From Blasia pusilla (Eukaryota; Marchantiophyta; Marchantiopsida; Blasiales), in NCBI GenBank assembly GCA_050084515.1, contig CM114275.1, forward strand, positions 1,798,001 to 1,862,000: a stretch of DNA of 64,000 nucleotides, in the 5' to 3' direction. The position numbers and the translations under genes are program-made. The notes under the pieces were generated by a model. The model saw only the letters and a program-made list of their open reading frames with translations, was not told the origin of the DNA and made no database searches. This document shows, in pieces, positions 36,040-48,010 of this stretch (the stretch's first letter is position 1; every line of letters begins with the position of its first letter).

Positions 36040-39000
36040 CCTTCACAAAATTATGATTCATAGATCTTCTCTTATCTTCAATGACTTGTCTATTTTTTTT
36101 ACTTCTATGGATACGGAGTTAGATAATCCATCTACTCGCTTATCTAGTTTTGGACGTTCTCTTTCAGATGTAACCTCTTAACCCTAGTTCTCCTCCTCAT
36201 CGTAGATCTTACCAATTTCCTCAAGATATTCATACATCCCTTACACTCTCTGCATTTCTTCCATATCCTCCACTACTCCCTCTTCGCCTCTTCCTATTGA
36301 GCATAATCTTGATCCATTATTATTGAATCTTACTAATTTTTCATCCTCACATATATCATCTGCACCACCCTTGCTTCCAACTCCTACCTCTTCTACCCTT
36401 CTCCGTGCTCTTCCTCCTCCTTTCCCAACCTACTTATCTCTTCATTGTTGTGCATCACCATCTTTTGCACTTCCCACCTCCTCTCCTTATAACCCTTTTA
36501 CTTCTATCAAATCGACCTCCTTTGCTCTTTCCATCTTGGTCTCCCTCATCCCAGACTCTACACTTGCATTCGTATTGTTTTTTGTCTTATCACCCAACAA
36601 GCATTACTTTTCTCATTATAAAGGTTAGCGCATGATTCCATAGATATCAATGTTGGATATCTTCTATTATTCTTCCCCCAATGGATTTTAGCCCTCCCTC
36701 CAAAGGATGATACAACAAGTCATCATGAAACCTCCATGTATATTCAACGCTTTATGACTAGGAATTGGGAGAATCTTCAAAATGAGCATCTACTTCGAGT
36801 AAAGTCTTTAGCATTGACTCATCTTACTCAATATGCCAATCATGGGAAGGACTTAAATACAACAATGCCTTTGATAAAGTCTACTTTTGGGGAAAGTTGC
36901 AATTGATTAGTTTTCTTTTGTAACTCAAGCATTGGGTCCTCTTTCTCTTTGATGGTTACAAGTGTGGACACAATGGCACTCTTAGAAGCTATTAGCCCTT
37001 CTTCAAGAGGTGATGCACCATCTTTTGTGTAAGAATATAAAATAGATCATGACTAGGAGGTTTTCACAAGGGCTTTTCTTTATCTGCCTTGCTTATCAAC
37101 AAGCGGACTATCAATTATTATTTTATAGCATCCGTGATTGCTTTATCTTACTAGACTTTGCAAATGATTGCATCTCTCTATATAATATGTATGCACATCT
37201 TACCATAATTCGTCTCACATAATCTATTCAAGATTGCACACAGACAAACTCCATATCCACGGATATGTTTGTGTGAATCCGCACTCGAGCCTATCCCGCC
37301 CATAACGTAGACTTGGGCTCAACTAGCCCACACCCAGTCCTAGGAACCCATCCCCTATTCTTGCCTCTCGTTTTGTAGCCCGTTGTCGTGTAGTAAAATG
37401 ATCCACTATGTATATTTATCTCTTATCTGTGTTAGAGATATTTCTATAAGTATTAAGTAAATTAGCTTAGAAAAATAAAATTTTCAGGTTTAAACCTCTT
37501 TATGGTGCCTCATTTGTTGGAGCCTAACTTTAGGAAAAGAGGTAATAAATAAAAAATGGGAAATATATAATTAAAGTAGTGGATTGATGTATTAATGCAA
37601 ATAAAACTTAAGTAGTCTTGGGTAAGATAGTTGGGATATTTGGGAGGATATGAAATAGATTTATGAGGATATTTTAGGAGGAGATAATATGTAATCTACT
37701 TATGTCAAAATGGAATTATTTAAGCCTTGAGAGGAAGCCATGGGGCACAAGATAAGATAAGTCATACTTTGTACTCTTATGAATCCCTTGTAAATATATA
37801 AAGAGTAGGGACTTTCAAGGGTTCATCACCTTTAACTTCATTTCTTGAGCTTCTCTTGTCGCTCTTGAGTAGATAGCATTGGACTTGTTTGCTCTTCCAA
37901 TGAAAATGGATTACCCCTCTTGGGAGAGTGATTTGGCCACGATCTTTTCTTCAAGAATTTTGAGGGTTTGATATGTGTGGAGATGATTATTTGGAGAGGC
38001 TTGTTATCTTAGAAGAGTTCCCTTTGTTATTCTAGGAATAGTGGATGGATTTGGGTCAGTTACTTTTCTAATGAGAGGGGATTAACTCTCTTAGGAGAGC
38101 AACTCCATCATAACCCATCGTTGAGGAGAATTGAGGATGTTAGTCAATCATGGATAGGATGGATCGCGATTTGTATTCCATTTCCCTTTTCTTAACCAAT
38201 ACTACATGAAAGTTCTCTTTGTAGATATGCATTGGTTTACTCATTATCTAGTCTATCACTTTGGAAAGACATTCATGAATAAAGTCATACAATCACCAAC
38301 CCTGATGATACTTCCTATTGTCACTTAGGAAAGGACTTATGATTATACTTTATATATCCTTATTTAGCGATCTTTAGATATAAACATGCCTGCTCGAGTA
38401 GGGTTCACTATGAGTTGTGTTATTTTTTTTTGTACAAGCGTAAAGTAGTTTACAAAGACTTCATAGTTAGGAAATTTTGAGATTAGATGTTATGAAGAAA
38501 TGATTGCCTCGACACTACCATTTTGTGAATCCTATCGTGAGAGAATGGAGAGAGAGTACATAATGATTCTATACTAAATGGGAAAATTTATTAGAAAATT
38601 TAATCTTGCATCAACAACTATCGCAACTAGAAGGTTTGTCCTTACTCAAAGAAAAACTCTCGACACAATACTGCAATGGTCCACAACTAGGTTGGGCTAC
38701 GTAGAGCTGATCCCTACTTGCCTCCCTTAATCTACCCCGCACTCATTCCCATGTCCCAAGCCTACCGAGCAAACGTGGGCCACACACATATCGAAAGAAA
38801 CTTGGCAACCTTGACTCTATTTCTATGCTCTTGGGGTGGGGGGAGGCTTGTCATTTATTGTCTATTGATAAGCCTCCTTTAGGTGTTTGTGCTATGACTC
38901 CTTTGGCTATTGGAGAGGTTTTATACGGCTTGGTTAGTGGATTTTTTTGCTTGTAGATTTTTCTTCATTTCAGTATCCACTTACTTCCATATAAATTTGG

Positions 39001-40060
39001 AGAACCAACCCTTGGTGGTTTTGACACTGTGGTTCATGAGATATGCTGCACTCTTGATATTCATCTAGATTGAACAAAAATTCAAGTCAATGTAGGATCA
39101 TGTAGCTAATGCATTCAATTAAGTTTCTCATATGGCCATATTTAAGGAGTTACATTGTGCTTATGGAGGAGGACAATTTGTGAGTCTTATTCCACTTATC
39201 CACTCCTTCTATGTTTCTCGCTATGTTTATAATACGCCTATGCTCTATTCTCACCATGCTACTTCCGAAGAATATAGAGTTCTCCAATCAGCTTGTGGTA
39301 GGGGTCAAGGTGATCCTAAGATGGCCCACTCTTTGCCATTGCACATTTTTGTGCCCTTTGAGCATGAGCCGAAGCATTTCCATCTTGTCTCTTCTCTGCT
39401 ATTATAGATGATAAGCTTGATAACCATATTATAGGTCCTCCCCATGAAGTGGTCCCTCCTTATACCTATTTTTTGGAGCAACTCTCTATCTTAAACCTTA
39501 AACTCCAACCTAGTAAATGTTGGGTATGGTGTCCTTCATGGCTTCCCTTAACATTCACCCCACCTACACTTGATTTTCCCATATGCATCAAAGCGGTTCA
39601 CATTCTTGGAGTCCCAATTGTCTTCATCGACTATATGTCCAAGGTCTTGCACGAGGCCCTTTTCAAAGACATAGAATAGCTCTATTTGTTATCTTATCGA
39701 GGGAATCCCCAAGTGGCTTATTGGATTCTCTCCCACTTTTTTCTACAACACCCCTTCTACCTTCTTTGCAATTATTCTCCCACTTCATCGTTCTTATATT
39801 GGTTGGTCTCTTTTGACACTTTGATCATGGCAAATTTTTTTAAATTTCTTGGTCTAAATATATTTGAGGTAGATGATGATATCTTGCCTTCACAACAAGC
39901 TATCTAGCCTATTTCTTTTGGAAGAATGGGGCTTTCCTCCATAATTGCATATGCTCAAGCAGCATTTTTGGGGAGCTAGGCCTTGGTTGCACTGATTATG
40001 ACTTCAAGGTTTCTCCAAGGAGATGCACCTATCTTAATGGATCATGTCGTCCATGCAAAG
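36040..40060 (+). pseudogene. Decayed non-LTR-type reverse transcriptase pseudogene, broken into pieces
   Basis: Ser/Pro-rich frames at 36323-36635 could be its N-terminal part. 36700-37260 has scattered segments such as VKSLALTHLTQYANHGKDLN. The clearest part is 39130-40060: GRGQGDPKMAHSLP resembles the GVRQGDPLGGPLF motif of RTs found repeatedly in moss, lycophyte and algal genomes. It is followed by LNLKLQPSKCWVWCPSWLP, AVHILGVPIVF and a GGMGL-like FGRMGLSSI segment. Many stops and frame changes occur. 37270-39100 is AT-rich sequence without recognisable content and may be a later insertion. The family assignment is from memory and moderate. Confidence 0.5.
37232..37280. mobile_element. 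MITE fragment (CAAGGTTG family)
   Basis: TTGCACACAGACAAACTCC followed by ATATCCACGGATATG resembles the left subterminal part of the MITE family. It is only about 45 bp long. Confidence 0.35.
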
Positions 40061-40825
40061 GAGGAGGTATTTTCTTTTAACAAAAATTGAGATCTTCTTG
40101 AGCTCTTCTTCATATTGCTACACAAGAAGTTCTACTCCCTTTCAATCAATTGATTATGAAAGGGCTTAATCGACTTCAAGAGCATATCTTCAAGACTTTG
40201 CGCACACCAAAATAAACTTTTCCAACATGCTCTCTTAGGCATCCTCTGACAGTCATTAAGCTTGTTTGCGTCATGTGCGGATAAAGGAGCAAGGACATGG
40301 GCATCGCTTATTGCAAATCTTATTATTCTTCCACTTTGTCTACCTCAAAGTAAATTCTTGACAACTTTGCACTTACGCCTTGGGATTCTCCAGCCTTCTT
40401 TGCTAGGTATGCCAAATTATGTCTTTATGGAATCGATTGATGCAAAGATTATCCATATTCTCTACTATTGGTTGAAGAAACTCCTTGATTCTCGTAGCTA
40501 CTTCGACCGTTTAATTTTTAGTATATGTTGCTCGACACACAAAGTCACAACATGTTGAATCAGCAACCACAACATCATCCAATATTTGAAATCCACCTTA
40601 AGACATAACAAGATCAACTCTCCGACGAGAGGTTGCTTGTGTAGTTGAAGGTAGGACATGGAGCAGCTCTTGCCTAACAATAAGCCCTACAATAAACACC
40701 ATTGAAATTACCGCCTTTGTAATCACATTATGTATGGCCGTTCATTCTCAATGGAGAATCAAGGAGTTTCTTCAACCAATAGTAGAGAATATGGATAATC
40801 TTTGCATCAATCAATTCGACACTTA
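40061..40825. other. No gene recognised
   Basis: Sequence between the RT pseudogene and gypsy fragment B1. The phrase CAATCGATTGATGC...CTCCTTGATTCTC at 40430-40500 reappears inverted around 40755-40810, giving an imperfect inverted repeat of roughly 60 bp that I cannot assign. Confidence 0.35.
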
Positions 40826-40915
40826 GCCACTAAGCATGTGCAGACCGTGTGGAGCGAGACGTTTGCACTAGAGTGTGACGGGTTTGAGGAACCCTAGGTA
40901 GGCAGGAGTGATGCT

Positions 40916-41935
40916 ATGATCCCTTTGGACACCACCCCGATTGTGTGGTGCATTCCAGAGGACGGTATTCAGGTGTTGGATCTCTTTGGAGGGATCAACA
41001 CTCGGTTAGCTCCTGTGTTGCATGATGGAGTGTGCGTGCAGCAGTACCTATATGTGGAGATTGATGATGTTGCGAGCCACGCTTCACTTCACTTCACCAT
41101 GTGGCGTTGTTACACCTGTGTTTCTCGACTTGTTGTCTGCGTCCACCATTCAGGATTACCAGAGTTCCCTTCCGAGGGATATTTCATTGTTTGGGGCGCA
41201 GGACTTGGAGCAGGTAGGGACCATAGACTTGGTCATTGCTGGTTGGCCGTATCAGGGCCAATCGAGTGTTGGACGAGGTAGCGGGTTAGTTGACACTCGG
41301 TCCAGGTTGTTTTGGGAGATGATGGGGATCTTGCGACATTTACAGGATCATCAGCCTCGATCTCCAACATACATTTTGGAGAATGTGCCAATTTTGGGCG
41401 ATTCGAGGTCCCACGTGGTGATAAGTGCACATCAGGTGCGCGCATGGATTGGCCCGACAATGTTGTTAGATGCGGCAAGTGTGGGTTCACGAGCACATCG
41501 CCAACATCTTTGGTGGACCAACTTGGTACCACACGAGGTGTTACGGAGGGCATATGCGAGAGTGGAGTGCCCCTCCGATTTGTTGGTGGATTCTATATTG
41601 GATCTGGGCCGTCGATCATAAGCAATGAGGCTAGATGATCAATCGCCGTTGAGTGTGGTCAACAAGATTGGCACGCCACGGGTAGGCTTTCCCACATTGG
41701 TGAGTTTTCGCGCTCCCTATGCATTCAAGGAGGCCGGACTTGGCTTGGTTTGGGATGACCAAATACAGAGGTTGGTGGAGCCCAACGCCGAAGTGCGAGA
41801 GCGAGCAATGGGATTCCCCACAGGATTGACGGCAGTACCGTGACTATCAGAGGCATCACAACGTCAAGTCTTGGGTCATGCGATGGACGTGAACTTCTTG
41901 ACATGGACTTTCAGCTTAGGAGTAGTTGAGCAACA
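40916..41935 (+). pseudogene. DNMT3-like methyltransferase domain of copy B1
   Basis: The best-preserved motif I of the three copies: VLDLFGGI at about 40976-40996. Motif IV reads GWPYQGQ, the catalytic Cys codon TGT having become TAT (41250-41252). Motif VI is intact (YILENVPILGD). The motif VIII region LLDAASVGSRAHR...WWTNL follows. Then come GFPTLVSF, LVEPNAEVRERAMGFP and motif X-like RQVLGHAMDVNFLTW. A frame change near 41085 and a stop at about 41621 break it. The Cys-to-Tyr change alone would abolish catalysis. Confidence 0.85.
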
Positions 41936-42179
41936 TTGTTTGAGGATGCGACATCATAATCAGTGCAAAGATCACAGTTGTTACATTGGTGAGCCCCATG
42001 CCTACCGAGACGGTTGAGGCAATGGCTGGGGGCGAGACCTGAGGAGATCAACACACCAAGGGTGATCAGAAGAGACACCCTTGGACTTCTTGGGATGTTT
42101 TGCAGGTACGCCAAGAGATGATAGCCACAACATCGAGTGTGGTTCCGGGTACTGCACGTGGAGATGAGAGTTCTATTTT

Positions 42180-43097
42180 TGGGAGCCAAATATGGGCCCT
42201 AAGTTGACAGGAGGAGAGCGACGCCGGATACACTAGTTCTTTAGGAGTTATAGAAGATGTTTTGCAGTTAGTATGCATGATTTGGGTATGCTGAAGGGTC
42301 CACAGATCCGCATTGAGTTATTGAGTGACACGCCGATCTTTCGACGATCCTACAAGTACAGTGACATGGAGAGGGCTCTGATTCAAAGTAGGAGCCAGGA
42401 CTTGGTTGGAGCAAGACAAGTGGAGATGTCGCATGGAGAGTATGCATCTGCCACTATCATGCTCGCCAAGAAGGATGTGCATGGCAACCAGATGGATAAG
42501 CAAATGTGTGGAGATTACCGACCTATCAATCGGCAGACGAAGTCGGATAGGTATGCCATGCCCATCCTTGAGGAGATCTTTGATGCGATTGGGCATGCAA
42601 AGGTCTTCAGTTCATTAGATTTGCGAGCCGAATACCATCAGCTGCCTATCTGATTGGAGGACATGTAGAAGACGGCATTTTGGGGCATCGATCCTCACGG
42701 GGAGGATTGTTTGTACCAGTGGCGGTTCTTACCATTTGGGTTAAAGAACGCCCTGGCTGAGTTTCAGAGGGTCATGGATAGGATCTTGGTAGGTCTGGAT
42801 TTTGCTAGGTGTTATATTGATGACATCGTAGTCTTTAGCGCCACGGTTGAGGAGCATGAGCGACATCTAGAGGAGGTATTTCGACGATTGCAGTTACATG
42901 GGCTGAAGCTACATGCAGGCAAGTGCAAGTTCTTCTACGACCAGATTGAGTAATTGGGTCATACTATATACCCAGGGGGCCTTGGTGTGCAATAGATGAA
43001 GGTAGAGGCTATTTCACGCATTCCAGGCCCTACAGATGTGAGTCGAGTTTGTGCATTCATGGGATTGGCGAACTTCTATCGACGGTACGTCACATAG
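42180..43097 (+). pseudogene. Reverse transcriptase fragment of copy B1
   Basis: Shows GPKLTGGERRR, IFRRSYKYSDMERALIQSR, MCGDYRPINRQTKSDRYAMP, SLDLRAEYHQLPI, FLPFGLKNALAEFQRVMDRI, the catalytic CYIDDIVVFS and KCKFFYDQIE. In-frame stops interrupt it after HQLPI (TGA where copy A has Arg), after EDM, after QIE and within GGLGVQ. The sequence ends abruptly at about 43097. Confidence 0.9.
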
Positions 43098-44299
43098 ATG
43101 TGAGAACTACCATGCATCTCAATAGAAGAGAAATTCGGACTCAATTTGTGATGTAGAGCACAATTGTGGTGCTGTGGGGTTTGCAGGAATTGCAAGCTAG
43201 TGTATCCTGACCATGCGAGAGGACATGGGGCAGAAAAATTTCTGAAATCGAAGTAAGATGTTCAGAATTGATAAATCTGTGCAAGAGGGGGAGGCTTCTC
43301 AATCTTGGTGAAGTTGCTTAAGAGTGGAGCAATTAAGGATCAGATTATAGGGACAGAGTTCCTGAGACAATTATGGTGAGGAAATCAGTGTCAATCGTGA
43401 CTTGATTGAGTGTGGGCAAGTCAGCAAGTGCGTGGGCACTTCGTTGCTGATTTTGAGTGAGGTGTGCTTGATTCTGGACCAAATCGGATGACTATTGGGC
43501 TGGAGGAAAATCAAACAAGAAGCGAATGTAAGGAGGCAAAAATGATGTTTGATTGTGCAAGATTTTGTGAGATCTGAATTCTCCATTGGAAAGCTCGCAA
43601 AAAACTGAGTCCAATTCTGAAAACGGGACCAGAAATGGAGCTCATTTGAAGAAGATTCCAAAAAGATTCCCCATGACCACGTAGATTCTTTGAGATGAGC
43701 GAATCACCGGTGTGGACAGGGCAAGAGAGTAGTGCTGGAGCTGGTGTGCGAGGCATGAGAACTTAAGTTCTGATAGCCCTTGTTTGGAAAGTGAGAAGGA
43801 GTGTGGAGGAGGAGAGCTCTTCAGAACTGAAGTTTCGATGCTCCTTGTTGGTGAACGTGGTTCAGGCAAGGAAGAAGCTACCATGTAGCTTTCCCTCAGT
43901 GAGAGTGTTGAGAAAGTTTTGGGTGCGGCTAGTGTGGAGGAACTAGTGCCACTAGTTTAGAGTCGTTATTGGAGTGTAGCTAGGACTGCTAGCCACAAAG
44001 TTGGTGGAGTTGAGGGAGGCATGAGAGGCAACCTTATGGAGATGTTTGAGGGGTGATTTTTGGGTGACACATATTGTGGATTTGTTCGTTGGTGAGTGCA
44101 CGGCGCTACCGCGACTATTGTAGAGAAATTGGTGGGATGGATGTATACCACACTAGTCGGGAGTGACTTAGTGTGCGGGCTATTGCCTAGTGTTGATCTC
44201 AAGTGAGATAAGTGGGGGCGTGTCCACACTTTGGGCATTGTCTAGTGCAAAGCTAGTGGCTCGGGTGTGAGTCATATTAGTTTGCAGGTTTCACCACGG

Positions 44300-45800
44300 C
44301 GCATCCATAGAGTATTGGGGAGCGTGATAGTGGTAGAAGTGGCGGAGGATTTACACGGAGTGGGGCTAGGTATCGAGGGTTTCCAAAGGAGGAACCACCT
44401 CAGCCGCGAGTTGTAGTTACTCCAGAGGTGACGTCAACGGCATCTGAGTTACCCGAGAGGCCATGGAGTGTCGCGAGTGTTGCCACACCATTGTTGTGGG
44501 ACATGGATAATTGCAATACGTATGGATCCACGAGGGGACCCCGACGGTTCTTAGGCATGGTGAGAACCATCGAGTTGGATGATTTTATGGAGGAGTTTGA
44601 TAGTTGGTGTGATGCATAGAGGATGCGAAACCAGTAGAGATTCAACCCCTTTATGGCATGGAAGGGACTTTTTCAGCATCTAGAGGGCCTTCCATGGATG
44701 ATTATCACGAGTTTTGGATACTCCATGGGGCGGAGATCGAGGTGTGGAGACTATTTTGGTCTCCAAGATATGTGTCCTTCACAAGGTGTGCGATGTATGA
44801 TGTGGCGGCTGTTGTAGCACCCACTAACCGCACGGAGGAGACACTTGGAGGAGTTTTTGACCCGAGTCTTACGAGTGTGACCAACTGAGTACCACCCGTG
44901 TTCAACCCGTTGGTTGAGTTCTTCAAGGGACCTATCAAGGGGTGAGGACCGACAAGCTGAAGTCGATTCATGAGTTTCAGCAGAGAGCGGGAGAGAGTCT
45001 TCGAGAGGCCTATGCACGGCTCCAACAGTTGATCACAACAACTCAGGGTGTGACGGAGGCGCAAGCGGTTCAATTTTGGTATGTGTTTCTAGACAGCAAG
45101 TTGCGGAAGAGAGTGCGAGATGCAACTCTCTTACATTTTGGTTTGCCTACTCTCAAGTATGTATTTTTGTTGGCGGAGCGGATTGAGCTCAACGTACTTT
45201 AGGAGAGAGTTTTGACGACAAACGCGTCATCTTTGAGGGAGACAACACGAGTGATAGTGTCTCCATCAGTGCTGCAGCACACTACTCGAGATAGAGTCAT
45301 GAGACCGAGGGCTACGGGAGGATACAAGGGGCAAGGACCACTACCAATTCAGTCATACGCTGGGCAGCAATGCTTAGGTATTTCTTGTTGGACGTGTGGA
45401 GGATCACATCGTCAGCAAGATTGTAGACAGCAGAGTGGAGTGCATGCAATACCATCAACTATATATGAGGTGGCCCAGGGGAGGCTACCCTTACCTCAGT
45501 TTGATCATTTCCATAATATGGGCACACACGTGAGAGATGTTTTGAGCTCCACCCCAAGTTGCGCCTAGAGGGAGGTCGAGGAATTGGAGGTGGCACAAGA
45601 CAAGGTGTAGGAGGTCAAGGACTTGGTGGAGGAAGGACCCCACCACCTGCCAGAGCGAGTGCAACACTTGCATTAGAGGCATCTTTGGCGAGGATTTCTC
45701 AGTTGGAGCAACGTCTTCAAGCTATGACGGCCCAGCAGGCATCTACATCAGGTGTAGGGGGCGCGTCCACTTCTGGATTTGCTCAGGCCCTGGATATGGC
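44300..45800 (+). pseudogene. Gag of copy B2
   Basis: Homologous to copy A gag: PLLWDMDN, TIELDDFMEEFDSWCD, MDDYHEFWILHGAEIEVW. Unlike copy A it keeps the central gag part: FQQRAGESLREAYARLQQL, LDSKLRKRVRDATLLHF, LLAERIELNVL. The first zinc knuckle is CWTCGGSHRQQDC, with the same short Cx2Cx3Hx4C spacing as copy A. The second knuckle has lost its cysteines. Stops occur at Gln-like positions (after CDA and NQ) and frames shift several times. Confidence 0.8.
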
Positions 45801-45927
45801 GGAGATCTAGGAGGTATGGGATTTTTGTGCAACACCGCACAGGTGGATGCAAATGCAGTGGTTACGAGAGGCGCGGTGAGAGCTTCTCAACCATGAGGAT
45901 CCAATGTGGAGTTGGATCCCCAGAGGG

Positions 45928-46103
45928 GAGAAGCTGGCAGGCAGGCTAGACTTCCTCAGTCTTTTACATTGTCAGAGGCTCTTTGGACCCCATTGATGGT
46001 CCCTAGACGGCCTTTGAGAAGCTGGCAGGCAGGCTAGACTTCCTCAGTCTTTTACATTGTCAGAGGCTCTTTGGACCCCATTGATGGTCCCTAGACGGCC
46101 TTT
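45928..46103 (+). repeat. Perfect tandem duplication of 88 bp in copy B2
   Basis: A unit starting GAGAAGCTGGCAGGCAGG is present twice without a visible mismatch (45928-46015 and 46016-46103), followed by GAGAAGC of a third. 88 is not a multiple of three, so it shifts the frame. The lack of differences points to a recent event. Confidence 0.9.
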
Positions 46104-46142
46104 GAGAAGCGCTGTTGTGCAGATGCCGATGCAGTTAGAGGA

Positions 46143-46760
46143 GTGGGTGAGGCGAGTACGTCTACCATGCCTATGCAACATTTGACACAGCCTAGTACTA
46201 GCACTTTACGAGAGATGGCGACGGCTTTGTGTAGCGTCCCACTATTTACGGCCAGAGATTTGCTGACATGTGGAGGTCGACCAATTGAGATTTTCCGGTT
46301 GGCGGAGACACTCTGTAAGAGCGATGAGTTTGGTTCTTCTAGTGTTGAGACTCACACAAAAGATGTGGCAGGGGTACCCTTGGAGCATGTGCTTGGGACG
46401 AGGGCGACAGAGAGTTGGCATGCAACAGCGGCTAGAGTGGCGGAGTTGCCAGCTAGACCACCGATAGAGCGTGCAGCCGTCTCACCGGGAATTTTTGTCT
46501 TGGACAACCGAGATGGAGTTTTCTAGTTGGTTGATTCATCCGGAGTGGTGTATCGACTCAAGTGTATTCAAGAGCACAACCCCTTATGTTGGGGAAGTCA
46601 CCTTGTGTAGCGATGGGATTGCGGAAGTGTGAGATCACTCCATATCCATTCCAGACTCAAACTTCACAGGGAGGCACATCCTCGACACAGTTCATGATGT
46701 GGCTATATTTATTGGCGACTTTTCTTCAACTTTGTGGGGGATGAGCATCGATTTGCAAAG
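46143..46760 (+). pseudogene. Protease region of copy B2
   Basis: The frame 46143-46526 matches the pre-protease part of copy A (VPLFTARDL, TLCK, ATESWHATAARVAELPARP, SPGIFVLDNRDGVF) and ends in TAG at 46524-46526. Then LVDSSGVVYR and, frameshifted, AQPLMLGKSPCVAMGLR with YPFQTQTSQGGTSS, the retropepsin body. The expected catalytic D-S/T-G before AQP is damaged by a small deletion. Confidence 0.65.
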
Positions 46761-46854
46761 GAGAATAGACAAGCTCATGAGGCAAGCGTGGAGCCGAGCC
46801 TATGCTCTAGAGCAAGACAGGACAGAGTTACCACGTGCTCTAGGAGTGGAGATG

Positions 46855-47819
46855 TTGACACCCTTGGACACCACACCGATTGTGTGGCACTATCTCGAGG
46901 AGGGTGTGCATATACTAGATCTCGTTGGAGGGATTAGTATAGCGTTGACTGCAGTGTTGCACGCCGGAGTATGAGTACAGTAGTACTTGTATGTTGAGAG
47001 GGATGAGACTGCACGTAGAGTCTCATTACATTATGTGTCAAGACTAGTCCAACAGTATCATGAGTTATTGGTAGTGTCTGCAGTCAGGGGATATCAGCAT
47101 GTATTTATGGCCGATCTTTCGTTGTTGGGGGTGCCAGATCTGGATAGGGTTGGTCCGATACACTTGGTGGTGGCAAGGTGGCCATGTCAAGGTCATTCTT
47201 TGGCGGGTTGGGGACTTGGTTTGCAGGACACGAGGTCAGCCATGTTTTGGGAGATGTTGCGAGTTCTTCGATACTTGCAGATTACCCAATAATGTTCTCT
47301 AGCTAACATTTTGGATAACGTCCCATTGTTAGGTGACACTTGAGCCCAAGTGATGGCGAGTGTACATCAGGTGCGGTTGTGGATAGGACCGATAGTGATG
47401 TTGGATGCGGCGAGTGTTGGATCGCACGCACACCGTCCACGATTGTGGTGGACGAACCTTTCACCATCCGAGTTGGTGAGGCGGGCTTCTGATGGAGTCC
47501 AGAGACCATCCTACTTACGGTGGATGCAATCTTGGATCCATGGCGGCGATCTCAAGTTGTTACTCGTGATGATGTACCACCGTTGGCATTGGCCAATCGG
47601 GTGGGCCAAGAAAGGGCAGCATTGCCTATGTTGGTGAGTTTTCCGGCATCTCATGCTTTTCTCCAGGGAGGACCAAGCATGATATGGGATGAGCAGGCAG
47701 GTACACTGGTGGAGCCCAACGCCGACGAGCGAGAGCAAGCTATGGGGTTTTCTACAGGTACGATGGCGATGCCTATGATGGCAGAGGCATCTTTCGCGCC
47801 TTTTAGGATAGATCTGTGA
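46855..47819 (+). pseudogene. DNMT3-like methyltransferase domain of copy B2 (3'-truncated)
   Basis: TPLDTTPIVWHYLEEGVHILDLVGGI (motif I with Phe to Val, split here only for description), YLYVERDETARRVS, motif IV RWPCQGHS with the catalytic Cys intact (47185-47187), SAMFWEMLRVLRYLQ, motif VI as LDNVPLLGD, MLDAASVGSHAHRPRLWWTNL, LPMLVSFPASHAF and LVEPNADEREQAMGF. Stops at VLHAGV, VQ, ITQ and GDT interrupt it. It ends before motif X. Confidence 0.8.
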
Positions 47820-48010
47820 GATCTAGTAGAGCGTCTTCGTGAGTAGTGGAGGACAAACTCAATAAGTCGAGGATGACTTATTGAGGCTCCGAAAAACCTG
47901 AGAGGGTAGGCTTTCCCTTCGTTTCGGCTCATTGGAGCCATATTGAGGAACTTACTAATTTAGGTAAGTAATATTTTGAGTATATGATCGACTTTGTATT
48001 CTTGGTAAGT
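47820..48010. other. Spacer with the left target duplication of solo LTR copy 2
   Basis: Non-coding. Its last five bases, 48006-48010, are TAAGT, the target duplication of the solo LTR that follows. The sequence resumes at 49026, so 47820-48010 and 49026 onward were contiguous before insertion. Confidence 0.6.

Larger units (their letters stand above)
40826..43097 (+). mobile_element. Copy B1: fragment of the methyltransferase-carrying gypsy element
   Basis: Plus-strand fragment that starts inside the pre-methyltransferase segment and ends inside the RT connection (FMGLANFYRRYVT). It is related to copy A over its whole length, with clear protein similarity but many differences. It abuts B2 directly, yet its order (methyltransferase then RT, followed by gag of B2) shows the two are separate truncated elements. 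Confidence 0.85.
43098..47819 (+). mobile_element. Copy B2: gag-protease-methyltransferase part of a related gypsy element
   Basis: Plus strand. About 1.2 kb of leader-like sequence (43098-44300) precedes gag, which is followed by the protease region and the methyltransferase, where the element is cut (~47819) before motif X and RT. Domain order agrees with copy A. I found no 5' LTR with a certain border. Confidence 0.8.

Noticed and set aside
36323-36635. Ser/Pro-rich frames as a secreted or cell-wall protein
   Set aside because: They come from a C/T-rich low-complexity stretch, and two overlapping frames look equally open.
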